The position numbers and the translations under genes were made by a program. Positions 9,328 through 17,631 of a stretch of 36,083 nt of DNA are shown here, piece after piece (the stretch's first letter is position 1; each line of letters starts with the position of its first letter). This stretch comes from Hyphomicrobiales bacterium (GTDB lineage Bacteria > Pseudomonadota > Alphaproteobacteria > Rhizobiales > Beijerinckiaceae). The notes beneath the pieces are model-generated. The model saw only the letters and a program-made list of their open reading frames with translations, was not told the DNA's origin and did no database searches. Location of the stretch: the NCBI GenBank assembly GCA_027483795.1, contig JAIXTT010000052.1, positions 1 to 36,083 on the forward strand. The letters are read 5' to 3'.

Positions 9328-10737
9328 ATGCTCGACGTCGAAAAAGCCGCGTCCGGCCCGCATGCTCCTCTCGCCCTGCGCGACGAGCACGGCGAGGTGC
9401 GCGCGGACTTCGTCGATGCGGTCGCACGGGCGATCGTCGCGGGCGACGAGGAGGAGCTGAGCCGCCTCGTCTCCGAACTCCATGAAGCCGACCAGGGCGC
9501 GCTGCTCGAAGCGCTCGATCACGACGATCGTCCGCGGCTCATCGAGCTGCTCGGCGAGGATTTCGACTTCGCGGCGCTGACGGAAGTCGACGATGCGGTC
9601 CGCGAGGACATTCTCGAGGAACTCGACACGGAAACCGTCGTCGAGGGCATGCGCGAACTCGAAAGCGACGACGCGGTCTACATCCTCGAAGATCTCGATG
9701 CCGAGGATCAGGCGGAGATCCTCGACGCGCTGCCGACGCTCGAACGCGCCGCCCTGCGCAAGAGCCTCGATTACCCCGAGGATTCCGCGGGCCGCCTGAT
9801 GAGCACGGATTTCGTCGCCGTGCCGCCCTTCTGGACGGTCGGGCAGGTGATCGACCATCTGCGGGACGCGGGCGACGACGCGCCGGACAGCTTCTTCGAG
9901 ATCTTCGTCGTTGATCCGGGCTATCGGCTGCTCGGCAACGTCTTCCTCGACCGGCTCGTGCGCAGCGGCCGGGCGGTGAAGGTCGAAACGATCATGGCGG
10001 AGCGCCGCCGCGTGAAGGCGACCGACGATCAGGAAGAGGTCGCCCGGCTCTTCGAGCGGTACAATCTCGTCTCGGTTCCGGTGGTCGACGGTTCCGAACG
10101 TCTCGCGGGCGTCATCACCATCGACGACGTCGTCGACGTCATTCAGGAAGAGGCCGACGAGGACGTGAAGGCGCTCGGCGGCGTCAAGAGCGACGAAGAA
10201 CTGACGGACTCCGTCTGGTTCATCGCGCGGAGCCGCTTCGGTTGGCTTTTCGTCAATCTCTTCACGGCGTTCCTTGCGGCTTCGGTGATGGGGCTCTTCG
10301 AGGCTTCGCTCGAAAAGATGGTGGCCCTCGCGGTGCTCGCGCCCATCGTCGCGAGCCAGGGCGGCAATGCCGCGACCCAGACGATGACGGTCGCCGTGCG
10401 CGCCCTCGCCACCCGCGATCTCGGGCCCGCCAATGCGCTGCGCGTGACGTTGCGCGAGACCTTCGTGGGTCTGCTCAACGGCGTCGGCTTCGGCATATTG
10501 ACGGGGCTGGCGGCGGGGCTCTGGTTCCATGACTGGAACATCGGCTTCGTCATCGCGCTGGCGATGACGGTCAATCTGGTGGCGGGAGCGTTGGGCGGCA
10601 TCCTGATCCCGCTGACGCTGGAGCGCTTCCGCGCCGATCCCGCGGTGTCCTCGGGCGTCTTCGTCACCACCGTGACGGACGTCGTCGGCTTCCTCTCCTT
10701 CCTCGGCATCGCGACGCTCTGGTTCGGGCTGCATTGA
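9328..10737 (+). CDS. mgtE: Magnesium transporter MgtE
   Basis: A 469-residue homodimeric Mg2+ channel of the inner membrane that closes when cytoplasmic Mg2+ is high. The N-terminal acidic superhelical domain (about 36-155) contains repeated D/E-rich helices ([15 protein letters not shown]). It is followed by two CBS motifs at about 158-285 ([13 protein letters not shown] and [15 protein letters not shown]). A five-helix pore domain then begins near residue 290. It holds the pore signature [14 protein letters not shown] and ends with [12 protein letters not shown]. All parts are intact. The ribosome binding site is weak; the start is the first ATG after the tRNA terminator. An 8-bp hairpin at 10742-10760 follows the stop but lacks a T-tract. 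Confidence 0.95.
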   Translation: MLDVEKAASGPHAPLALRDEHGEVRADFVDAVARAIVAGDEEELSRLVSELHEADQGALLEALDHDDRPRLIELLGEDFDFAALTEVDDAVREDILEELDTETVVEGMRELESDDAVYILEDLDAEDQAEILDALPTLERAALRKSLDYPEDSAGRLMSTDFVAVPPFWTVGQVIDHLRDAGDDAPDSFFEIFVVDPGYRLLGNVFLDRLVRSGRAVKVETIMAERRRVKATDDQEEVARLFERYNLVSVPVVDGSERLAGVITIDDVVDVIQEEADEDVKALGGVKSDEELTDSVWFIARSRFGWLFVNLFTAFLAASVMGLFEASLEKMVALAVLAPIVASQGGNAATQTMTVAVRALATRDLGPANALRVTLRETFVGLLNGVGFGILTGLAAGLWFHDWNIGFVIALAMTVNLVAGALGGILIPLTLERFRADPAVSSGVFVTTVTDVVGFLSFLGIATLWFGLH

Positions 10738-10855
10738 CGGCTGCGGCCCTTCGGGTCGCATTCCGATATCCGCCGCTGCGACTTCTTCCGGTCTTCAACC
10801 GGACCCGCGCTCGGTTATGCTGTCCGGAACGAGACAAGACGGCCGGAGGACGCCC

Positions 10856-12025
10856 ATGATCCCGAATACGCGCGGATTCGATTTTGATCTCGGCGAAACC
10901 GCCGACATGCTGCGCGAGACGGTGCAGAGCTTCGCGCAGGCGAAGATCGCGCCCCGTGCCGACGAGATCGACAAGACGAACGTCTTTCCGCGCGATCTCT
11001 GGCCGGAGCTCGGCGCCTTGGGCCTGCACGGCATCACGGTGGAGGAGGAATACGGCGGCACGGGTCTGGGCTATCTCGAACACTGCATCGCCATGGAGGA
11101 GATTTCGCGGGCCTCGGCCTCGGTGGGGCTCAGCTACGGCGCGCATTCGAATCTCTGCGTGAACCAGATCCGCCGGAACGGCACGGAGGAGCAGAAGCGG
11201 AGATATCTGCCGAAGCTCATCTCGGGCGAGCATGTCGGCGCGCTCGCGATGTCGGAGCCCGGCGCGGGTTCGGACGTCGTCTCGATGCGCACGCGTGCCG
11301 AGAAGAAGGGCGACCGCTACGTCCTCAACGGCAACAAGATGTGGATCACCAACGGGCCCGTGGCCGAGACGCTGGTGGTCTACGCCAAGACCGACCCCGA
11401 AGCGGGATCGCGCGGCATCACGGCCTTCCTGATCGAGAAGGGCATGAAGGGTTTCTCGACCGCGCAGAAGCTCGACAAGCTCGGCATGCGCGGTTCCGAC
11501 ACCTGCGAACTCGTCTTCCAGGATTGCGAGGTGCCGGAAGAGAACGTGCTCGGCGCGGTCGGCAAGGGCGTGAACGTGCTGATGTCCGGCCTCGATTACG
11601 AGCGCGCGGTGCTGGCGGCCGGTCCGCTCGGCATCATGCAGGCGGCGCTCGACGTGGCGCTGCCTTATGTCCATGAGCGCAAGCAGTTCGGCAGGCCGAT
11701 CGGCGAATTCCAGCTCGTGCAGGGCAAGGTGGCGGACATGTATGTCACGCTCAATGCCTGCCGCGCTTATGTCTATGCCGTCGCCAAGGCCTGCGACGCG
11801 GGGCGGACGACGCGCGAGGACGCGGCGGGCGCGATCCTCTATGCCGCGGAGAAGGCGACGCAGGTCGCGCTCGACGCCATTCAGCTGCTCGGCGGCAACG
11901 GCTACATCAACGACTATCCGACGGGCCGCCTGCTGCGCGACGCCAAGCTCTACGAGATCGGCGCGGGCACCAGCGAGATCCGGCGGATGTTGATCGGCCG
12001 GGAATTGTTCGAGAAGACCCGCTGA
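10856..12025 (+). CDS. ivd: Isovaleryl-CoA dehydrogenase
   Basis: An FAD-dependent acyl-CoA dehydrogenase that oxidises isovaleryl-CoA to 3-methylcrotonyl-CoA in leucine breakdown and passes electrons to ETF. The 389-residue protein has the usual helical N-domain, the middle beta domain with [14 protein letters not shown] and WITNGP, and a C-terminal helical domain ending in [16 protein letters not shown]. Glu249 in [12 protein letters not shown] is at the catalytic-base position specific to isovaleryl-CoA dehydrogenases; other acyl-CoA dehydrogenases have the base near the C-terminus. GGAGGA at 10844-10849 fixes the ATG at 10856. Its product is the substrate of the mccB-mccA enzyme 4 kb downstream, although unrelated genes lie between. 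Confidence 0.93.
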   Translation: MIPNTRGFDFDLGETADMLRETVQSFAQAKIAPRADEIDKTNVFPRDLWPELGALGLHGITVEEEYGGTGLGYLEHCIAMEEISRASASVGLSYGAHSNLCVNQIRRNGTEEQKRRYLPKLISGEHVGALAMSEPGAGSDVVSMRTRAEKKGDRYVLNGNKMWITNGPVAETLVVYAKTDPEAGSRGITAFLIEKGMKGFSTAQKLDKLGMRGSDTCELVFQDCEVPEENVLGAVGKGVNVLMSGLDYERAVLAAGPLGIMQAALDVALPYVHERKQFGRPIGEFQLVQGKVADMYVTLNACRAYVYAVAKACDAGRTTREDAAGAILYAAEKATQVALDAIQLLGGNGYINDYPTGRLLRDAKLYEIGAGTSEIRRMLIGRELFEKTR

Positions 12026-12034
12026 CGCCGACGC

Positions 12035-12799
12035 TCAGGGGCGGATGAGGAGCTGGAGCTCCTCCTCCGCCATCAGCGGCCGGGACGCCTCGATCCCGTG
12101 CGCGTCGTAAAAGGCTTCCAGCGCCTCTTCCTCGAACGGAATGCGGGCGAACTCGGCCACGATGTCGGAATAGGCCTTGTCCAGCACGGTCGAGGTCGGG
12201 TCGAGATCGGTGATCATCACGAGGCCCGTCGGCGGGCAATCGAGCAGGGTGACGCGAAGATCCGGCCGCAGGCGCTTCAGGATGGGCACGACCTTCCACA
12301 CGTCGCCCGTCCAATAGCCGCGGAAATCCGGATGCGTGCTGCCGACGAATTGCCGGCGCGTCATGTCGAGCGTCATCGGAAGGCAATCGTGCATGAACAC
12401 GACCGAATTCGGCCGCATGTGCCGTTCGACGTTGATGAAGTCGCGCAGCAGGAATTCGAAGCGGTGCATCCCGTCGAGAAAGGCGAGGTCGAGCGTGCCG
12501 CCGAGCGCGGCTTTCGGATCGTGCCGGCGGAAATAGGCGTCGCTCGTCATCTGATGGAGCAGGCAGGCCCGCTTGCCCGCGGCGACGGGGAAGCGGAGCT
12601 TGAATTCAGGGTCGATCGAGACCGCGTCGCAGGGCACGGCGGCGAGAGAGCGCCCGGTCTGCGTGCCGATTTCGAGGTAACGCTCCGCCCCGAGGACGCG
12701 CGCGGCGTGCGCGAGGAAGTCGACGTAGAAGGCGCCCTCGTGTCGCCGGAAGACGGCGCCCGACACGGGCGAGGGAGGGGAAACGAGTTCGACGGTCAT
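12035..12799 (-). CDS. Class I SAM-dependent methyltransferase-like protein (Methyltransf_24 type)
   Basis: A protein of about 254 residues with a Rossmann-type methyltransferase core. The glycine motif is degenerate but recognisable in RYLEIGTQTGRSLAAV, followed by a SIDPEF acidic strand end and LDLAFLDGMHRFEF. The last resembles the motif IV region of the small Methyltransf_24 family. VFMHDCLPM continues the core. The substrate is unknown; relatives include O-methyltransferases and genes beside polysaccharide loci. The start is uncertain. The ATG at 12799 lacks a clear ribosome binding site, and an alternative ATG at 12853 has GGTGGA too close to it. The gene is convergent with ivd and divergent from the reductase gene. 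Confidence 0.72.
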   Translation of the reverse strand: MTVELVSPPSPVSGAVFRRHEGAFYVDFLAHAARVLGAERYLEIGTQTGRSLAAVPCDAVSIDPEFKLRFPVAAGKRACLLHQMTSDAYFRRHDPKAALGGTLDLAFLDGMHRFEFLLRDFINVERHMRPNSVVFMHDCLPMTLDMTRRQFVGSTHPDFRGYWTGDVWKVVPILKRLRPDLRVTLLDCPPTGLVMITDLDPTSTVLDKAYSDIVAEFARIPFEEEALEAFYDAHGIEASRPLMAEEELQLLIRP

Positions 12800-12984
12800 G
12801 CGCAACGATCCGATGAAAAGCGTTCGGGAATGGAACAAGGCAAGCACTCTCATTCCACCGGCTTCGTCTTGCAATCCCGTAAATCCCGCGCAGGGCTGAT
12901 ATCTCAGTTTGCGATGGCAGGACGAGGATGGCCGCGCTAGCCTTCGTCGCAGATCCGTCGGGAGACGACCAAAGGAGACTTCCC

Positions 12985-13815
12985 ATGACGCTCGCGCCGC
13001 ATGTTCAGGGCAAAGGCATATCGATCCCCGCAATCGGGCTCGGTACGTTTCGGGCGGAGGGCGAGCAATGCGCCGAGGCCGTGCAATGGGCGATCGACTC
13101 CGGCTATCGCCACATCGACACCGCGGCCTTTTACGGCAACGAGCAGTTCGTGGGCGAGGGGATCCGGGCGACGACGATCAAGCGCTCGGAACTCTTCGTG
13201 ACGACGAAGGTCTGGTGGACCGACATCGCCGACGGGCTGCTGCAGGCCGCCGCCGAGGCGAGTCTGCGCCGGCTGGACATGGATCATGTGGACCTGCTGC
13301 TGATCCATTGGCCGAACCCGCAGGTGCCGCTGCGCTCCTCCATCGACGCGCTGTGCAAGGTGAAGCGCGCGGGACTCGCCAAGGCGATCGGCGTCTCGAA
13401 TTTCACCGTCGCGATGCTCGACGAGGCGAATGCCCTCGCGACCGAGCCGCTCTCGATGCTGCAATGCGAGTATCATCCGATGCTCGACCAGTCGAAGCTC
13501 CGCGCCGCGGCGGCCAAGCACGGCATGCTCTGGACCTCCTATTGCCCGATCGGCAAGGGCGTCGGTTTCGGGGAAGGACTTCTTCAGGATCTTGCGGCCA
13601 AATACGGCAAGACGCCCGCGCAGATCATCCTGCGCTGGCAGGTTCAGCAACCGGGAACGGTCGCGATCCCGAAATCGGTCACGCCGTCGCGCATCAAGGA
13701 GAACATCGCGGTGTTCGACTTCGCGCTGACCGACGAGGAGATGCGCGCCGTCTCCGGCCTCGCGCGGCCGGGATCGAGGCTGATCAGCCCCGTCTTCGCG
13801 CCGGCTTGGGACTGA
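12985..13815 (+). CDS. Aldo/keto reductase (2,5-diketo-D-gluconate reductase-like)
   Basis: A 276-residue NADPH-dependent reductase of the AKR superfamily. The catalytic tetrad is complete: Asp45 (HIDTA), Tyr50 (FYGNE), Lys75 (TTKVWW) and His108 (LIHWP). The C-terminal IPKSVTPSRIKEN binds the cofactor phosphate. The size and the GVSNF motif agree with the Dkg group, which reduces methylglyoxal, diketogluconate and other small carbonyls, so the true substrate is open. AAGGAG at about 12972 sets the ATG at 12985. The YdcF gene follows 34 bases later on the same strand, probably in one transcript. Confidence 0.9.
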   Translation: MTLAPHVQGKGISIPAIGLGTFRAEGEQCAEAVQWAIDSGYRHIDTAAFYGNEQFVGEGIRATTIKRSELFVTTKVWWTDIADGLLQAAAEASLRRLDMDHVDLLLIHWPNPQVPLRSSIDALCKVKRAGLAKAIGVSNFTVAMLDEANALATEPLSMLQCEYHPMLDQSKLRAAAAKHGMLWTSYCPIGKGVGFGEGLLQDLAAKYGKTPAQIILRWQVQQPGTVAIPKSVTPSRIKENIAVFDFALTDEEMRAVSGLARPGSRLISPVFAPAWD

Positions 13816-13849
13816 TCGGAGCGGCGGGCGCGCCGCGGAAGGGTGCGGC

Positions 13850-14668
13850 GTGTACGTCATTCTCTCCAAATCGGTCTGGCTGGTCGTCTCGCCCGTCAAC
13901 CTTCTGATCTTCATCACGATCGCCGGGGCGGCGCTGTGCTTCACGCGGTTCCTGCGTCTCGGCAGAGGGCTCGCGCTCGGCGGCGGCCTCGGTCTTGCCC
14001 TGATCGGCTTCGTGCCGATCGGGGATTCGCTGCTGTCGATCCTCGAGTCCCGCTTCCCGCGACATGTCGAGGCGGGCCGCCCGCCGGACGGCATCATCGT
14101 GCTCGGCGGGGCGGAGGAGCCCTTCACCGCTCTCGCGCATGACGTTCTGGCCCTCAACGATTCCGCCGAACGGCTGATCGCCTTCGCGGATCTGGCGCGG
14201 CGCCATCCGCAGGCGCGGCTCGTCTATGCGGGCGGGTCGAGCGTGACGCCGGGCCTCGCCGCGGAGGCGGATCTCGTGCGCCGGCACGCTTCCGAACTGG
14301 GCCTTCCGGTCGAGCGCGTCCTTTTCGAAGACCGTTCGCGCAACACCTATGAGAACGCCGTGCTGTCGAAGGCCCTCGCCGAGCCGAAGCCGGGCGAGAC
14401 ATGGCTGCTCGTCACCTCCGCCTGGCACATGCCGCGCGCGATGGGGCTGTTCCGCAAGGCGGGTTTCGAGGTGACGGCCCATCCGGTCGACTATCGCGGG
14501 CCGCGGACGCCGGCGATCACGGGGCTTCTCGGCAATGCGGCGGACGGACACCGCCGCTTCGAGCGCGCGACCCGCGAATTCCTCGGCTTGGCGGCGGCCT
14601 ACGCGCTCGGCAAGACGGACGAGTTCCTGCCGTCCGCTCAGTCGAGCCGGGGCAGCGACAGGCGGTAG
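13850..14668 (+). CDS. YdcF/ElyC/SanA-family (DUF218) membrane protein
   Basis: A 272-residue protein with two N-terminal membrane helices (about 5-30 and 38-58) and a DUF218 domain facing the periplasm. The domain shows DGIIVLGG, RLVYAGGSS, EDRSRNTYENA and LLVTSAWHMPRA, all hallmark segments of the ElyC/YdcF group. ElyC members take part in cell-envelope (peptidoglycan/lipid carrier) homeostasis, but biochemical activity is unknown. The start is a GTG with only a weak GGAAGGG upstream. It probably shares a transcript with the reductase gene. Its last 31 bases overlap the 3' end of the convergent DUF3253 gene. Confidence 0.87.
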   Translation: MYVILSKSVWLVVSPVNLLIFITIAGAALCFTRFLRLGRGLALGGGLGLALIGFVPIGDSLLSILESRFPRHVEAGRPPDGIIVLGGAEEPFTALAHDVLALNDSAERLIAFADLARRHPQARLVYAGGSSVTPGLAAEADLVRRHASELGLPVERVLFEDRSRNTYENAVLSKALAEPKPGETWLLVTSAWHMPRAMGLFRKAGFEVTAHPVDYRGPRTPAITGLLGNAADGHRRFERATREFLGLAAAYALGKTDEFLPSAQSSRGSDRR

Positions 14669-14907
14669 ACGCCCTTGAAGTCGGCGGGGTCGACGGGCTT
14701 CCCCTTGCGCAGGACGACGAGACGCCCCTCCTGCGCGAGCCGCACGGCGACGCGGCGCACGGGGATCATCAGCGGCCCCCAACCGTCGGGATGCGTGCCG
14801 CCGAGTTCGCGCGCGGCTTCGGACGGGCAGATGCTCTTGTCGACGCCGCGCTCGCGCGCAAGGCGCAGGATCACGGCTTCGATGTCGTCGGGCGAGGGAG
14901 AGGTCAT
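14638..14907 (-). CDS. DUF3253 protein
   Basis: A small 89-residue cytoplasmic protein with the DUF3253 pattern: an N-terminal helix (IEAVILRLARERG), then KSICPSEAAREL, then a basic helix (IPVRRVAVRLAQEGRLVV), and finally VDPADFKGVYRLSL. The layout looks like a compact winged-helix, but no DNA-binding role has been shown in the family as far as I know. Its start overlaps the stop of the DUF599 gene by four bases (14904-14907), so the two are translationally coupled. Its 3' end overlaps the end of the convergent YdcF gene. Confidence 0.83.
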   Translation of the reverse strand: MTSPSPDDIEAVILRLARERGVDKSICPSEAARELGGTHPDGWGPLMIPVRRVAVRLAQEGRLVVLRKGKPVDPADFKGVYRLSLPRLD

Positions 14908-15638
14908 GCGCCCGGTGTGCGGGATTTGTCCGCGGGCGGCAAGCCCTCGATCCGTTCCGACGCGAGCAGCGCGTCATGGGCGGGCGACGAGAACTGCCGC
15001 TGCGCCATGGCGAACAGCGCCGCCGCGGTGGTGACGACGAGGACGACGGGCGAGACGAACCAGCCCACGTAAGCCAGAGCGAAGAAGAAGGCGCGCTGCC
15101 CGCGGTTGAACTGCTTCCCCGCGTCGGTGAGCATGCCCGTGAGGCGCAGGACATGGGCCTTCGCCTCGTCCGTTTCGGCCTCCGCGGGCGGCGGCGTCGC
15201 GCCGATGAGGATCGCCGCGTAATTGAACAAGCGGTAGGACCAGGCGAATTTGAAGAAGGCGTAGACGAAGATCACCACGAGGCCGATGACCTTCATCTCC
15301 CATTGCGCCTTGGTCGTCTCGAGGCCGAAGGGCAGGTCGGCGAACAGGGTCAGGACGTCCTCGGTCGCGCGCAGAAGAGTCAGCGCGCCGCCGATGGCGA
15401 AGAGCGATGTCGAGGCGAAGAAGGCCGTTCCGTTCTGCAGCGACGCGTTGATCTGCGTGTCGACCATGCGCACGTCCCGCCGCAGCATCGTCTCGACCCA
15501 GACGCGGCGATAGCCGTGCATCAGGGAGTTGAGGCTGCGTCGTCCGAAGAGCGAGGACTCGACGGTCGTGTGGTAGCCGAGCCAAGCGAGGACGAAGAAG
15601 GCGGCGGCGATCGCGTCGAGAGTTCCGAATCCGAGCAT
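14904..15638 (-). CDS. DUF599 inner-membrane protein
   Basis: A 244-residue integral membrane protein with four clear hydrophobic segments, at about 8-22, 73-93, 115-135 and 185-210. The N-terminal LAWLGYHTTVESSLFGRRSLN and the RRDVRMVDTQINASLQNGTAFFASTSL block identify the DUF599 family, common in alphaproteobacteria and of unknown function. The first residues (MLGFGTLDAIAAAFFVLAWLGY) form a membrane helix rather than a cleaved signal. The coupled DUF3253 gene follows. Confidence 0.85.
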   Translation of the reverse strand: MLGFGTLDAIAAAFFVLAWLGYHTTVESSLFGRRSLNSLMHGYRRVWVETMLRRDVRMVDTQINASLQNGTAFFASTSLFAIGGALTLLRATEDVLTLFADLPFGLETTKAQWEMKVIGLVVIFVYAFFKFAWSYRLFNYAAILIGATPPPAEAETDEAKAHVLRLTGMLTDAGKQFNRGQRAFFFALAYVGWFVSPVVLVVTTAAALFAMAQRQFSSPAHDALLASERIEGLPPADKSRTPGA

Positions 15639-16018
15639 GAGCGCAGAATGCGGGCGCGGGCGGAGCGGGGCAAGGGCGCGGAACCGCGGCCGCCGTGATG
15701 GTCGGGTTCGTCGCTCGGGGCCGAATGTCGGAGCGGCTCACCATCGTCATGCCCGCGGATGCGGGCATCCACGGCTTGCCTTCGGCGCTCCGAAGGAAGG
15801 CCGGTTCCCGGCTCTCCGCTTCGCTGCGGCCGGGATGACACGGGAGGGGCGAGGACGGGGGAAGGAAGACGTGGATGCCCGCGGATGCGGGCATGACGGG
15901 GGAGGGGCGCGGATTCCCTTCCGCACGCGTCCGAAGGGCCGATTGCGTTCGGCGGCGCTTGCGCCATGATCGCGCCGAGAGACGGGATCGCCGTCCGGGG
16001 AAGGCGGGGCCAACGCGC
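15639..16018. other. Repeat-bearing spacer upstream of mccB
   Basis: This 380-base gap separates the divergent DUF599 and mccB genes. Its middle (15746-15899) is filled with three copies of the palindromic intergenic repeat. The last 120 bases before mccB hold no convincing promoter motif that I can name. The open frames through it produce only repeat-derived peptides. Confidence 0.7.
15746..15899. repeat. Cluster of three palindromic intergenic repeat units
   Basis: Unit A (15746-15774) contains ATGCCCGC-GGAT-GCGGGCAT, a perfect hairpin. Unit B (15802-15839) is a longer variant ending CGGCCGGGATGAC, in the opposite orientation. Unit C (about 15861-15899) repeats the A hairpin, also opposite. 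Unit C shares 22 identical bases with the element at 2909-2930. Units A and C face each other, as in the 2867-2948 pair, with B inserted between. Confidence 0.82.
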
Positions 16019-17626
16019 GTGGCCGTTCTGACGAGCGCCGTCGATCCGACGTCCGAAGAATTCCGCAGCAACGCCGGAGAATGGCGGAAGCTCGCCGCCG
16101 AATTGCGGGAACGCCGCGACGCCGCCGCGCTCGGCGGGCCGCCGAAGGCGCGGGAGCGTCATCTCGCCCGCGGCAAACTGCTGCCGCGCGACCGCGTGAT
16201 GCGGCTTCTCGACCCCGGCTCGCCCTTCCTCGAGATCGGCGCGCTCGCGGCCTACGGCATGTATGACGACGCCATCCACGGCGCGGGCGTGATCGCGGGC
16301 ATCGGCCGCGTGGCCGGGCGCGAGACGATGATCGTCTGCAACGATTCCACCATCAAGGGCGGCACCTACTACCCGATGACGGTGAAGAAGCATCTCCGGG
16401 CGCAGGAGATCGCGCGGGAGAACCGACTGCCCTGCATCTATCTGGTCGATTCCGGCGGCGCGAACCTGCCGCATCAGACCGAGGTGTTTCCGGACAAGGA
16501 GCATTTCGGCCGGATCTTCTTCAACCAGGCGAACCTCTCGGCCGCGGGCATTCCGCAGATCGCGGTGGTGATGGGCTCCTGCACGGCGGGCGGCGCCTAT
16601 GTCCCCGCGATGTCGGACGAGACGGTGATCGTGCGGAAGCAGGGCACGATCTTTCTCGGCGGCCCGCCGCTCGTGAAGGCGGCGACGGGCGAGGTCGTCT
16701 CGGCGGAGGATCTCGGCGGAGCGGACGTCCATGCCCGCACCTCCGGCGTCGCCGACCATTACGCGCAGGACGATGCCCATGCGCTCGCGATCGCGCGCCG
16801 GATCGTCGCCAATCTCAACGGGATGAAGCGGCCGGACATTCCGCTTTACGAGCCGCGCGAACCGCTGCTCGACGGGGCGGAACTCGAAGGTCTCGTCCCG
16901 ACCGATCTGAAGAAGCAGTACGACATCCGCGAGGTGATCGCGCGGCTCGTCGACGGCTCGGAATTCGACGAGTTCAAAAGGCTCTACGGCACGACGCTCG
17001 TGACGGGCTTCGCGACGCTCTGGGGCATGCCCGTCGGCATCGTCGCCAACAACGGCATCCTGTTCTCGGAATCCGCGCTCAAGGGCGCGCATTTCATCGA
17101 ATTATGCGCGCAGCGGCGCATCCCCCTGCTGTTCCTGCAGAACATCTCCGGCTTCATGGTCGGGCGGCAATATGAGGCGGGCGGGATCGCGCGGGACGGC
17201 GCGAAGCTCGTGACCGCGGTCGCCTGCGCCAAGGTGCCGAAGATCACGCTGCTCGTCGGCGGCTCCTTCGGGGCGGGCAATTACGGCATGTGCGGCCGCG
17301 CCTACGGGCCGCGTTTCCTGTTCTCCTGGCCGAATTCCCGCATCTCGGTGATGGGCGGCGAACAGGCGGCGAGCGTGCTTTCGACCGTCCGGCGGGACAA
17401 TATCGAGGCCGACGGCAAGGCTTGGTCGGCCGAGGAGGAGGAGGCCTTCAAGGCCCCGATCCGAGCGCAGTACGAGGCCGAAGGCAGCCCCTATCACGCC
17501 ACGGCGCGGCTGTGGGACGACGGCATCATCCTGCCGTCCGAAACCCGCCGCGTGCTGGGCCTCGCCCTTTCCGCCTGCCTCAACGCGCCCGTGGAGGAGA
17601 CGCGCTTCGGCGTGTTCAGGATGTGA
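16019..17626 (+). CDS. mccB: 3-methylcrotonyl-CoA carboxylase, carboxyltransferase (beta) subunit
   Basis: A 535-residue subunit that carboxylates 3-methylcrotonyl-CoA to 3-methylglutaconyl-CoA with the biotin-bound carboxyl from MccA, in leucine catabolism. Diagnostic segments are [83 protein letters not shown] and [16 protein letters not shown]. These separate MCC beta from PccB. The GTG at 16019 is taken as start because it gives the family length and follows a GGGGAAGG stretch; the frame is open further upstream only through repeat DNA. mccA begins five bases after the stop. The two copies of the carboxyltransferase fold in this window (this and pccB) are clearly different subfamilies. 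Confidence 0.94.
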   Translation: MAVLTSAVDPTSEEFRSNAGEWRKLAAELRERRDAAALGGPPKARERHLARGKLLPRDRVMRLLDPGSPFLEIGALAAYGMYDDAIHGAGVIAGIGRVAGRETMIVCNDSTIKGGTYYPMTVKKHLRAQEIARENRLPCIYLVDSGGANLPHQTEVFPDKEHFGRIFFNQANLSAAGIPQIAVVMGSCTAGGAYVPAMSDETVIVRKQGTIFLGGPPLVKAATGEVVSAEDLGGADVHARTSGVADHYAQDDAHALAIARRIVANLNGMKRPDIPLYEPREPLLDGAELEGLVPTDLKKQYDIREVIARLVDGSEFDEFKRLYGTTLVTGFATLWGMPVGIVANNGILFSESALKGAHFIELCAQRRIPLLFLQNISGFMVGRQYEAGGIARDGAKLVTAVACAKVPKITLLVGGSFGAGNYGMCGRAYGPRFLFSWPNSRISVMGGEQAASVLSTVRRDNIEADGKAWSAEEEEAFKAPIRAQYEAEGSPYHATARLWDDGIILPSETRRVLGLALSACLNAPVEETRFGVFRM

Positions 17627-17631
17627 CCGCC

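Noticed and set aside
15639..16018. A CRISPR-like array in the mccB spacer
   Set aside because: The units face in opposite directions, differ in length and have no regular spacers; no cas genes are present.
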